Assembly (NCBI GenBank): GCA_012837655.1
Contig: DUQT01000146.1
Span: 1-11,782, forward strand
Source: Actinomyces sp.
GTDB lineage: Bacteria; Actinomycetota; Actinomycetes; Actinomycetales; Actinomycetaceae
Direction: 5' to 3'
DNA length: 11,782 nt
Shown: piece by piece, positions 1 through 7,700 of the stretch
Layout: each line of letters starts with the position of its first letter
Position numbering within the stretch: position 1 is the stretch's first letter
The notes under the pieces: model-generated
Databases searched by the model: none
Told to the model about the DNA's origin: nothing
What the model saw: only the letters and a program-made list of their open reading frames with translations
Translations under genes and position numbers: made by a program

Positions 1-25
1 GGGTGATGGCTCTTCGCCATCACCC
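1..25 (-). terminator. Perfect 10-bp hairpin beyond the 3' end of the sugar-binding protein gene
   Basis: GGGTGATGGC (1-10) and GCCATCACCC (16-25) are exact reverse complements around a 5-base TCTTC loop. The hairpin lies about 60 bases past the stop codon of the minus-strand binding-protein gene. It could be a terminator, or an RNA-stabilising hairpin between the binding-protein gene and permease genes outside the window, which is a common arrangement in sugar ABC operons. Any T-run would lie before base 1, so termination cannot be confirmed. Confidence 0.5.
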
Positions 26-39
26 GCACCTGCTCGATC

Positions 40-59
40 AACTAGTGATATCGCTAGTT
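40..59. promoter_or_regulatory. 20-bp near-perfect palindrome, operator or RNA hairpin
   Basis: AACTAGTGATATCGCTAGTT matches its own reverse complement at every pair except one symmetric T/C position. It lies between the binding-protein stop codon (85) and the perfect hairpin at 1-25. It could be a binding site for a dimeric regulator, or a second element of the 3' hairpin structure. No regulator gene is visible to choose between these. Confidence 0.35.
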
Positions 60-84
60 TGTTGAGATTGGAATGCTATGCGCT

Positions 85-1395
85 TCACTTACTCATAGGC
101 TCGGCAGCCTTGACCAGTTCTGCTTGGAATCCAGCAACATCAGAGCCGCCCTGCGCGAACTTGGCACACGCATCATTCATCGCGTTGGAAACTGCAACCG
201 GAGCTGCAGCGCCGTGTGCGATAGAGGAAACGATGGTGTCCTTAGCGAAGGAATCCATTGCGTCACGCTGGTATTCGCCGAACTCTGCTAGCTCATCTTC
301 GTTAAGGTCCGAGCGAGCCGGGATAGAGCCCTTAATGGAGTTGAACGTGATCTGACCAGGCTTACCCGAAATGGTCTGCAACCATGCCTTTGCGCCCTCG
401 ACGTTCTTTGCGCCGACAGGCAGGGTGAACGAGTCAGCTAGGAAGTCGAACATGCCTTCGGTTCCCGGTACGGGGAATGCGACGTAGTCTTCCTTGTAAA
501 CCTTGTCGGCTGCGTCGAATGAGGCGATTGCCCAGTCACCCATGACGTTGTAAGCCGCTTCGCCCGTGATTACGGGGTTCATGGCGGGCTCCCAGTCCTC
601 GTTCAAGTAGGACTTGTCAGCGAGGTCCATGATTTCGCTGTAGTGCTCAAGTGCGGTGGTTACTTCAGCGCTGTCCCATCCGGTCGATCCGTCGAACAGG
701 CCGTTGTATGCGTCAGCGCCAAGGTCAGCCATCAGCACGCTTTCCAGCAGTTCAAGCTGCGTCCAAGCCATGCCTACCGTGATCGGAATCTTGCCAGCTT
801 CCTTAACCTTCTTCATGTCTGCAATCCAGCCATCAATGTCAGTTGCTGGCGAGTTCGGGTCGAGTCCGGCCTCTTCAAGTACAGCGTTGTTAGCCCAAAC
901 CACGTTTGCGCGGTGAATGTTTGACGGCACCGAGTAAATCTTGCCATCAACCGTCAGACGATCGATCAGGGTGTCAGGGAATGCGTCCCTTAGGTTGAAC
1001 TCGTCGTAGAGGTCAGAAACGTCCTCAATCTGTCCGGCGTCGATGTAGTCGGTGAGTTCCGCGCCAGCGTGTGCCTGGAACGTGTCCGGCGGGTTCTTTG
1101 CAGCGAGATCAGCGGCGAGCTTCTGCTTTGCCTGCGATCCGCCACCTCCAGCTACTGCAGCGTTGTTGAACGTGAAGTCAGGGTGTTCTTCTTCGAATAC
1201 CTTGACGAGTGCGTCGCGCCCATTCTTTTCCGTGCCAGCTTCCCACCAAGTGACGACTGATACTTCGCCACCGGCTGCTGCGCCTTCGGAACCATTGTCA
1301 CCTGTAGATGAATCATCTGAGCCGCCGCCCCCACCACATGCGGTGAGAACAAGGCTTAAAGCAGCTACTCCTGCGAGCGCCGAGATCCGCTTCAT
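85..1395 (-). CDS. ABC-transporter sugar-binding lipoprotein, GtsA-like (glucose/mannose type)
   Basis: Extracellular solute-binding protein (family 1) of a sugar ABC importer, tethered to the outer face of the membrane. The start at 1395 is chosen because AAAGGAG lies 5 bases upstream and the protein then opens with a textbook lipoprotein signal: MKR, a hydrophobic core and the lipobox LTAC, giving a lipidated Cys20 followed by a Gly/Ser-rich tether. The mature part has features I associate with the glucose/mannose-binding GtsA group: a WW pair (50-51), VAGGGG (81-86), NPPD (101-104), PSNIHRANVVW (157-167), NVMGDWA (283-289), KGSIPAR (355-361) and an AHG segment (393-395). The 436-residue length is normal for the family. 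Permease genes would be expected before base 1. The substrate is inferred from motif memory and could be another hexose. Confidence 0.9.
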   Translation of the reverse strand: MKRISALAGVAALSLVLTACGGGGGSDDSSTGDNGSEGAAAGGEVSVVTWWEAGTEKNGRDALVKVFEEEHPDFTFNNAAVAGGGGSQAKQKLAADLAAKNPPDTFQAHAGAELTDYIDAGQIEDVSDLYDEFNLRDAFPDTLIDRLTVDGKIYSVPSNIHRANVVWANNAVLEEAGLDPNSPATDIDGWIADMKKVKEAGKIPITVGMAWTQLELLESVLMADLGADAYNGLFDGSTGWDSAEVTTALEHYSEIMDLADKSYLNEDWEPAMNPVITGEAAYNVMGDWAIASFDAADKVYKEDYVAFPVPGTEGMFDFLADSFTLPVGAKNVEGAKAWLQTISGKPGQITFNSIKGSIPARSDLNEDELAEFGEYQRDAMDSFAKDTIVSSIAHGAAAPVAVSNAMNDACAKFAQGGSDVAGFQAELVKAAEPMSK

Positions 1396-1400
1396 TGCTT

Positions 1401-1407
1401 CTCCTTT
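1401..1407 (-). promoter_or_regulatory. Ribosome binding site of the sugar-binding protein gene
   Basis: AAAGGAG on the minus strand sits 5 bases before the ATG at 1395. It fixes the start there and rejects an 11-codon upstream extension. Confidence 0.8.
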
Positions 1408-1411
1408 GAAA

Positions 1412-1537
1412 TCTCGATATGTACCCATACCAAGGGGCCCCTCTGTTCAGGGATCCTAAAGCGTGGGACTGCCATCCAGAATATCGAGACCTACGTTACA
1501 CGCAGGTCCAGCTCACCAATCGTTACACAGGTGTAAC
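1412..1537 (-). promoter_or_regulatory. Candidate promoter and operator region of the sugar-binding protein gene
   Basis: This region holds several paired words. GTTACACAGGTGTAAC (1522-1537) is an inverted repeat with 7-bp arms, and a further GTTACAC half-site lies at 1495-1501. TCTCGATAT (1412-1420) and ATATCGAGA (1481-1489) are a 9-bp inverted pair 60 bases apart. AGGGGCCCCT (1433-1442) is a 10-bp palindrome. A TATTCT -10 box on the minus strand (1478-1483) would put the transcript start near 1470 and place the GTTACAC half-site in the promoter spacer. I saw no good -35 box. Carbohydrate-responsive repression is plausible but unproven. Confidence 0.35.
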
Positions 1538-1630
1538 AAAATTTCTCCACCGCGCCCGGGCTTTTGGTCCTATAGTTTTTTGGTCGTTTTTCGATTTCCG
1601 AGGGCGCAGCTGGCTTGCCCAATTTTCGAT

Positions 1631-1722
1631 TCAGACCCAAAGCACCGGGTTGGCTCTCTCTAATTTCGGTTCAGACCCAAAGCACCGGGTTGGCTTTCTC
1701 TAATTTTGATTCAGACCCAAAG
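1631..1722. repeat. 40-bp tandem direct repeat, two copies plus a partial third
   Basis: The unit beginning TCAGACCCAAAGCACCGGG occurs at 1631-1670 and again at 1671-1710, with only three differences. A third copy begins at 1711 and keeps the first 12 bases before diverging into the large inverted repeat. No convincing gene overlaps it. A related 42-base spacing of the same TTCAGACCC word is seen at 8709-8758. Confidence 0.85.
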
Positions 1723-1760
1723 TGGCGAAAACGGTGCCGGTTTCGCCACTTTGGGTCGGA
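1711..1760. repeat. 50-bp inverted repeat with perfect 17-bp arms
   Basis: GACCCAAAGTGGCGAAA (1714-1730) is exactly complementary to TTTCGCCACTTTGGGTC (1741-1757) across a 10-base centre, which itself contains a CGG/CCG pair. The outer bases extend the symmetry with one mismatch. It is the strongest inverted repeat in the window. It joins the 40-bp tandem repeat to the 83-bp array and could form a cruciform or a stable RNA hairpin. There is no T-run on either side to make it a standard terminator. Confidence 0.85.
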
Positions 1761-2020
1761 CCCATTTTCCAGACGGCTCCCTCTGAAACCATTCCGACCC
1801 TAAGTTCCCAAAACAGGGGCGCAATCGGACACTTGGGGTCTGAATGGGTTCTCAGTGGGCTGCTCTAGGAACCATTCAGAGGGTAACTGTCCATTTGGGA
1901 CCCAATTTTGGGCACTTTGGGTCTGAATGGGGTCTTGGTGGCCGGCGCAGAAAACCATTCAGAGGGGAAGCGGCAGTTTGGACCCCCTTTTCTGCCACTT
2001 TGGGTCTGAATGGCGTTGCG
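1741..2020. repeat. Intergenic array 1: tandem 83-bp units, three full copies plus a partial
   Basis: The core GGGTC recurs at 1753, 1836, 1919 and 2002, exactly 83 bases apart. The second core ACCATTC(A/C)GA recurs at 1788, 1871 and 1954, also exactly 83 apart. The consensus start of a unit is CACTTTGGGTCTGAATGG. About 35 bases later comes ACCATTCAGAGGG, so TCTGAATGG and CCATTCAGA form a 9-bp stem inside the unit. The stretch between the cores is poorly conserved. The array fills the gap between the 3' end of ligA and the promoter of the sugar-binding gene. I see no gene in it and do not recognise the family. Confidence 0.85.
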
Positions 2021-2121
2021 GGCGGCGTCCTCGGATAATGAATCCCTGATTTTCCGCAGCAGGATCATGCGCGCAAGGGGAGGCACGCGACACTGTTCGC
2101 GGAACGGGCGGTAAAGCAGGC

Positions 2122-2158
2122 AAAACGGGCCAGTAGACCATACCAGCACATCTGGGCC
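2122..2158 (-). terminator. Weak candidate terminator after ligA
   Basis: On the minus strand, GGCCCAG and CTGGCC can pair as a bulged 6-bp stem across 18 bases, followed by GTTTT. It lies 40-80 bases past the ligA stop. The stem is weak and the loop long. The remaining gap (2021-2200) shows no gene. Confidence 0.2.
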
Positions 2159-2200
2159 GGGACAGCGCGCACGGCCGGCGGCTCAATTCCGCCCGCGCGT

Positions 2201-4636
2201 TTAGGCGAGGTCGAGGCCCTCCGCTCCCTCGGCGAGGAGTTTCTCGAAGTCGTCGGCAGCAACGATCGGGATGCCCAATTCCTCCGCCTTCGCTTCCTTC
2301 GACCCCGCTCCGGGACCAGCAACCACCAGTGAGATTTTCTTCGAAACCGACGAGGTTGCCTTCGCCCCGCGGGCAACGATGGCCGCTTTCGCGGACTCGC
2401 GGTCGTGGTTAGGAATCGAGCCGGTCACAACGATGGTGAGCCCCGCAAGGGTTTGCGCGACCTCCTCGGTCGCTTCAGCTTCCATGCGAACGCCGGCAGC
2501 CGACCATTTGCGCAGGATCTCCTGATGCCAGTCTTCCTTGAACCATTCGACGATGGCCTCGCCTATTACAGCGCCGACCCCGTCAATCTGGGAGAGTTCC
2601 TCCAGCGGAGCGTTAGCAATCTGCTCAACCGAGTCATACGCCCCCGCCAGTGCCTGCGCCGCCTGCGGCCCGACGTGCCGAATCGAAAGCGCAACCAGGA
2701 CGCGCCACAGAGGCTCTTCCTTCGCGCGCTCCAGTTCAGCCGACATCACGTCAAAAGTCTTGGAAGTCCGAGGCTGGCGCCCCTTCTGCCAGCCCGAATC
2801 ATCCGCCAAGCGCTTACCAGTGATGTAGAAGTAGCGCACCTGACGCCAACCCATCTCATGGCCGTAGCGCTCCTGGACAGTCTTCGGCAGGCGCCTGCGC
2901 TTCCACACGTAGATGTCCTTAACTGCGTCCTCGTCCAAATCGAAAAGGTCCGCCGCGGATTCCAACGTCGGCTTTTGCGCGGGCGGCAACAGGGCTTCGG
3001 CGGCTTTAATTTCATCCGCGTGCCCCATTTTTTCCACGTCGGAAGAATCAAGGACGAGGACGGTGCCGTCATCCAGTATGACTGGTTCTCCGGCTACCAG
3101 TGCGGACGCAACCTCGTCACGGTCGGCTTCCGGCTGCGTTAAAGCAAGCGCGGCTTCTTCCCCGAGACCCTCGATATCTAGGGCTTTCCGCGACCCGATG
3201 TAGATGATCCGTTCGGTGAGCTGTGCAGGGCATTTCTCCGTGTTTGAGCAACGAAGATCGACATCACCTTCCTTGGCGGGCGCCAGCGGAGTCCCACACG
3301 ACGGGCAGTTTTTGGGCATGACGAACTCGCGTTCGGTGCCGTCGCGAGCATCCTCAACCGGGGCGACGATTTCAGGAATGATGTCGCCGGCTTTGCGTAG
3401 AACTACGAGGTCACCAATCAGGACACCCTTGCGTTTAACCTCGGACGCGTTATGCAGCGTTGCGCGCGAAACATGCGAGCCGTCAACCAGCACCTTCTCC
3501 ATGACTCCATACGGCGTGACTCGCCCGGTTCGGCCAACCTGGGTGCGGATGTCGAGCAGGCGGGTGTGGACCTCTTGCGGTGGATACTTATAGGCCGCAG
3601 CCCAGCGAGGCGCACGCGAAGTTGAGCCCAGGCGTGCCTGAGCTTCCCGTGAATCCACCTTCAAAACCACACCGTCGATGCCGTAGGCCAAGGTGTTGCG
3701 TTTTTCGCCGTACTCATTGATGAAGTCATCAACGTCCTCGTGCGTTTTCACAAGGCGCGTGTAAGACGAAACTGGCAATCCCCAGCGTTCTAGCAGTTCG
3801 TACCATTCGTGTTGGGAATCGGGAATGACAGCCGCGTCCTCGTACGTGCCGATTCCGTGGCACACCATTGCAAGCGGTCGTTTCGCGGTTTCTTGCGGGT
3901 CTTTTTGTCTTAGGGAACCTGCGGCCGCGTTGCGTGCGTTGACGAACTGTTTTTCGCCAGCTTTTGCGCGTGCTGCGTTGAATTCTTCGAAGTTAGCGGT
4001 GGGGAAGAAGACTTCCCCGCGAACCTCCATGCGGGCGGGGATGTCGTCGCCCGTGAGGCGGTGCGGAACGTTCGCGATGGTCGCAACATTCGCTGAAACA
4101 TCCTCGCCAACGCGCCCATCCCCGCGCGTGGCGGCCCGCGTCAACCGTCCATCCACGTACAGGATCGAAACCGCGAGGCCATCCACCTTAACCTCCGCGG
4201 TCATCGTCACCTCATCCTGACCCAAAGATTCGCGGCAACGGTCAATCCACGCGTGCGTTTCCTCCGTTGAAAATAAGTCGTCGAGCGACAGCATCGGTAT
4301 CTCATGCTCGACCTCGCTGAATGCTTCGGACGCAAATCCGCCGACCGTCTGTGTAGGGGAGTCCTGCGAAGCAAGCTGTGGATACTCGCGCTCCAAATCC
4401 TCGAGTTCGCGGTAAAGCTTGTCGTATTCAGCGTCGGACAGCGTCGGAGAGTCCTCCTGATAGTACGCCTGCCGCGCGTCCTCGATTATTTCAACGAGCT
4501 CCGTCCACCTGGCGCGAGCATCCTCCGCCGGAACGGTTTCACTCGCCGAAGTGGTTTTCTTCGGCGTTCCTTCCGTCGAGGCCTGCTCGCGGCCCAATTC
4601 GTCAGCTACTTCAGTCATGCTCCTATTCTTACCCAT
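2201..4636 (-). CDS. ligA: NAD-dependent DNA ligase LigA, with an unusual insertion
   Basis: Seals nicks in duplex DNA during replication and repair using NAD+. The N-terminal Ia part has YYQEDSPTLSDAEYD. The adenylated lysine is K150 in KVDG, followed by GEVFFP, the ARNAAAGSLRQ segment, GIDGVVLKV and AAAYKYPP, then an OB-fold (GRTGRVTPYG). A four-cysteine zinc finger uses C444, C447, C463 and C469. Helix-hairpin-helix DNA-binding segments follow, and a C-terminal BRCT domain covers about 727-803. The protein is about 811 residues against the usual 670-690. The excess is an N-terminal tail of about 45 residues and an insertion of about 110 residues (roughly 500-630) between IEGLGEE and the RHVG helix-hairpin-helix segment. 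The start at 4636 is preferred because TATTGT ends 7 bases upstream, as in leaderless genes. ATG 4618 is the alternative, but its AGGAG is only 1 base away. Confidence 0.97.
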   Translation of the reverse strand: MGKNRSMTEVADELGREQASTEGTPKKTTSASETVPAEDARARWTELVEIIEDARQAYYQEDSPTLSDAEYDKLYRELEDLEREYPQLASQDSPTQTVGGFASEAFSEVEHEIPMLSLDDLFSTEETHAWIDRCRESLGQDEVTMTAEVKVDGLAVSILYVDGRLTRAATRGDGRVGEDVSANVATIANVPHRLTGDDIPARMEVRGEVFFPTANFEEFNAARAKAGEKQFVNARNAAAGSLRQKDPQETAKRPLAMVCHGIGTYEDAAVIPDSQHEWYELLERWGLPVSSYTRLVKTHEDVDDFINEYGEKRNTLAYGIDGVVLKVDSREAQARLGSTSRAPRWAAAYKYPPQEVHTRLLDIRTQVGRTGRVTPYGVMEKVLVDGSHVSRATLHNASEVKRKGVLIGDLVVLRKAGDIIPEIVAPVEDARDGTEREFVMPKNCPSCGTPLAPAKEGDVDLRCSNTEKCPAQLTERIIYIGSRKALDIEGLGEEAALALTQPEADRDEVASALVAGEPVILDDGTVLVLDSSDVEKMGHADEIKAAEALLPPAQKPTLESAADLFDLDEDAVKDIYVWKRRRLPKTVQERYGHEMGWRQVRYFYITGKRLADDSGWQKGRQPRTSKTFDVMSAELERAKEEPLWRVLVALSIRHVGPQAAQALAGAYDSVEQIANAPLEELSQIDGVGAVIGEAIVEWFKEDWHQEILRKWSAAGVRMEAEATEEVAQTLAGLTIVVTGSIPNHDRESAKAAIVARGAKATSSVSKKISLVVAGPGAGSKEAKAEELGIPIVAADDFEKLLAEGAEGLDLA

Positions 4637-4795
4637 ACCGGGGACAATATTTCGCCCCAAGCTTCGAACGTGGTCCTGCGGCGCGGATTTTGCCTGTCGT
4701 GGGCGATCCTTCCACAAGCCTGTCGACCGCCACCTATCCCCATCCTCGTCATAAAGATTGTCGAGGGCGGAGCTGCGTCCTCTATCTATAAATGC
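4637..4795. promoter_or_regulatory. Divergent promoter region between ligA and the FHA-FtsK gene
   Basis: On the minus strand TATTGT (4644-4649) lies 7 bases before the ligA ATG at 4636. On the plus strand TATCTA (4783-4788), overlapping TATAAA (4787-4792), lies just before the GTG at 4796, with TTGTCG (4758-4763) as a distant -35 candidate. Neither gene has a usable ribosome binding site at these starts, so both may be leaderless. A CGAGGGCGG word lies at 4762-4770. Confidence 0.45.
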
Positions 4796-7700
4796 GTGAA
4801 CGATTTATTGGTTGCCCCGATTCATGTCCTTTGTGTTGCTGGTCCGGATGCGGGAAAGGCGTTTGTGCCTACTCCGGCGGGAGTCACGCTTGGGCGCGAG
4901 GCTGACGTTAACGTGCGCGATCGCGAGACCTCGCGCGGGCACCTGTTTATTCGTTTGGTTTCGACGCGGCGTGGAGAGTTGGTCGAGGTTCAAGATAGGG
5001 ATTCATCCAACGGATTTGCAACGGGCAGGTGGGTGGCGCCCGCGCCGGGTTTCGGCCGCAACTGGGCCCGGGTGAAGAAGGTGAAGAGCGGGGGCGGTTC
5101 GGCACTTTTGGGTCCGGGGTCGGTGTTCTTGGTTGGCTCAAACCTGTGGGAAGTTAAGGCGCGACCAGTTTCTTTCGACCTGAAAACAGCGGTTCAGTAC
5201 GACGGATCAAAGCGGTCGGTGGGACGCCGGTCGTGGATGTATCTGTTGCCATTAATTTCAATAGTTTGGCTACTTGCCAGGTTCCTCGGCGGGGCCCTGG
5301 CCCTGGCGCTTGCGGGCCTGCTCCTTGCGGTCGCCGTTTATACCTGGTTCGCGATCCGTAGCCGGCGGCGTCCGCAACCTTGGTGGGGAATCATCTACGG
5401 TCTGGATTTGCCGCCGAAAGGGGCGTCATTCCAAGCCGAAGGGGCGCCTTCAGGCGGGTTTGAATCTGGGGCGGATGGGCACAGCGGTCCGTCAACAGAC
5501 AGTTTTGGGCCTCATGGTCCGGCGCTAGTTGGCGCGGCGCCTGTCGTTGCAGGACGACCAACCGTCACGGGACATTCCCTCAGTACACGCGGCGAGGACT
5601 GGATAATCGATTTTTCGGAGGCCCCCACTTTGAAACGGATCCGGGTCCCCACGCCGATGGGCACATTCCTGCTAGTTATCCCCAAGTTCCGCCGAGGCCA
5701 CTCCATACACACCCAACCTCCGGTCGACATTGCGCTACATGACGGAACCGGCTGGACTGAGTGGGTACTCGCCCAAGCACTCGTCCACGCTCGACTCGCC
5801 GGCATTGCCGCACACATCCAACCCGAGACACCATCAATCCTGCGCGACGCCAGCGAGAACCCGCTACTAACCGTTCAACCCACCCCAGGAGCCGCCGACC
5901 ACATCATCCAATGCCCACCCTCCGCGCCCCTTCAAGTGCAAACACCAAAAGTTTCACGCCGAAAAGAAAGAGGTCTGCCCAGCCACGTCCTCGTGAATGA
6001 ACTACCAAACCCCGCAAAAGCGCCGAATTCTGGCGCAAAAACCGGTCTTCGTGTCCCCATTGGAATGTCGGAGGGCGGAGTTGCGTTACTCGATCTCGTT
6101 GCGGATGGCCCGCATGCCCTGGTTGCTGGCACGACGGGATCTGGGAAGTCGGAGGCACTTCGAACCTGGATCGCTCAAATGTGTAGGGCGCGCGGTCCGG
6201 GGGCGTTGCGCCTCGTCTTGATTGACTACAAGGGCGGGGCTGCGTTCCGTGATTTGACGGGCTTGCCGCATGTGGAGGGGTTGCTCACCGACCTTGATTC
6301 GGGGAGCACCGCGCGTGCGATTGCGGGACTTAGTTGCGAGCTGACAAAAAGGGAGGAGGCGCTCGCGGCCAAAGGTTGGGCGAGCCTCGATGACTGGGAA
6401 AAGCGCGATCCAACTACCGCGCCAGCACGGATCGTTTGTGTGATTGATGAGTTTCGCGCGATGATCCGAACCCATCCGGACACTCTGGACGATTTGGTTG
6501 ATCTGGCGGCGCGCGGACGATCTTTGGGGATGCACCTAATTGCTGCGACGCAGAGTCCTGGCGGAGTGGTGACTCCAGCGATGCGGGCAAACCTGACTTT
6601 GCGGATCTGCCTGCGCACGGCTGATGCGAGTGACTCGATGGAGGTGCTCGGCACCGCAACTGCGGCTGAGCTGCCCCGCATCCCCGGGCGGGCGATCGTG
6701 GATGCGGGCACTCCGGTGGTCGTCCAATGGGCGTATTCAGACAACGAGGCGAACCCAGCAGGGGGCACAACGAACCCGTCAAGGGATACGGCGCCCACGG
6801 TGATCAGGACCGAAATCTCGGTGAAAAGGACGCCGAGTATTACGGGCGGAGCAGTTACAACCGCAACGGAAACAGCGAATGCTCCGGGTAAAACGGCGCC
6901 CGTCGTGAACGGTACAACGAGCGTGCCAAAAGGACACCCACCGTCTTCGGCGTGGTACCACGACGAACAGGTCGTAACTCCAACGCTGTGGTGTCCGGCG
7001 CTACCGGACCTGATTCCTGAAGATTCCGTTCCGAGCCTCCTTTCGCGCAAAACCCCGGCGATGACCGCAACGGAGCCCCAGCCTTCGCCGTTATCCGCGA
7101 TGAACTCCCTGCTCTCATCCCCAGGCAGCCCGGTGATTGCAACGGAGCCCCAGCCTTCGCCGTCTGTTTCCGCGATGAACGGGCCGAGCTCCCATCCCTC
7201 GCCACCGGTTTTCGCGATTGCAGACAACATCGCAAACCGCGAATACCTTCCCCTCACCATTGGATCCGACCCCATCGCTATCGTCGGGCCGGCCAACCGG
7301 AGGGCAGCCGCCCTCGCCGCCGCTACGCATGCCAGCCACGCCCTCGTGATAAATACTGCCGAGGTGGAAATAAATGACGCGGCGCACGCCCTTGACGTTG
7401 CGCGGTGGGCGGGGCGAGCGGTGGTGATTGATGACCTCGGCGAGTTCCTGCGCGGCACCGAATCCTGGGGCATGGGCGCGGGCCAATCCTGGTGGCGAGA
7501 TTTCCTCCGCCGACACCAAGCCGGCCTCGTTGCGGGCGTTGACCCGTCCGATTACGGCCTCGTTCGTTCATGGTCGAGGGCGCTGCTCAGCATGCCGGCC
7601 AGTCAAGCGCGCGCGATTGCGCTCCCGCGCGACGCGGCGGAACTTTGCAGGGACAGGTTCGTGACGTACCCGTGGGATGGGCAACTCCCCGCTCAAGTTA

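Noticed and set aside
1629..2020. Array 1 as a CRISPR array
   Set aside because: The conserved cores are inverted relative to each other, the unit is 83 bp with drifting filler related between copies, and no cas gene is present.
2405..3142. 245-codon plus-strand open frame within ligA
   Set aside because: It is antisense to LigA zinc-finger, helix-hairpin-helix and BRCT coding sequence, with no start context or domain.
4304..4795. Upstream extension of the FHA-FtsK open frame
   Set aside because: It overlaps ligA on the opposite strand, has no domain character, and the FHA domain and a -10-like box support the GTG at 4796.
6226..7473. 415-codon minus-strand open frame within the FHA-FtsK gene
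   Set aside because: It is antisense to the Walker A/B-bearing ATPase frame, has low-complexity Arg/Ser/Ala composition and no recognisable domain.
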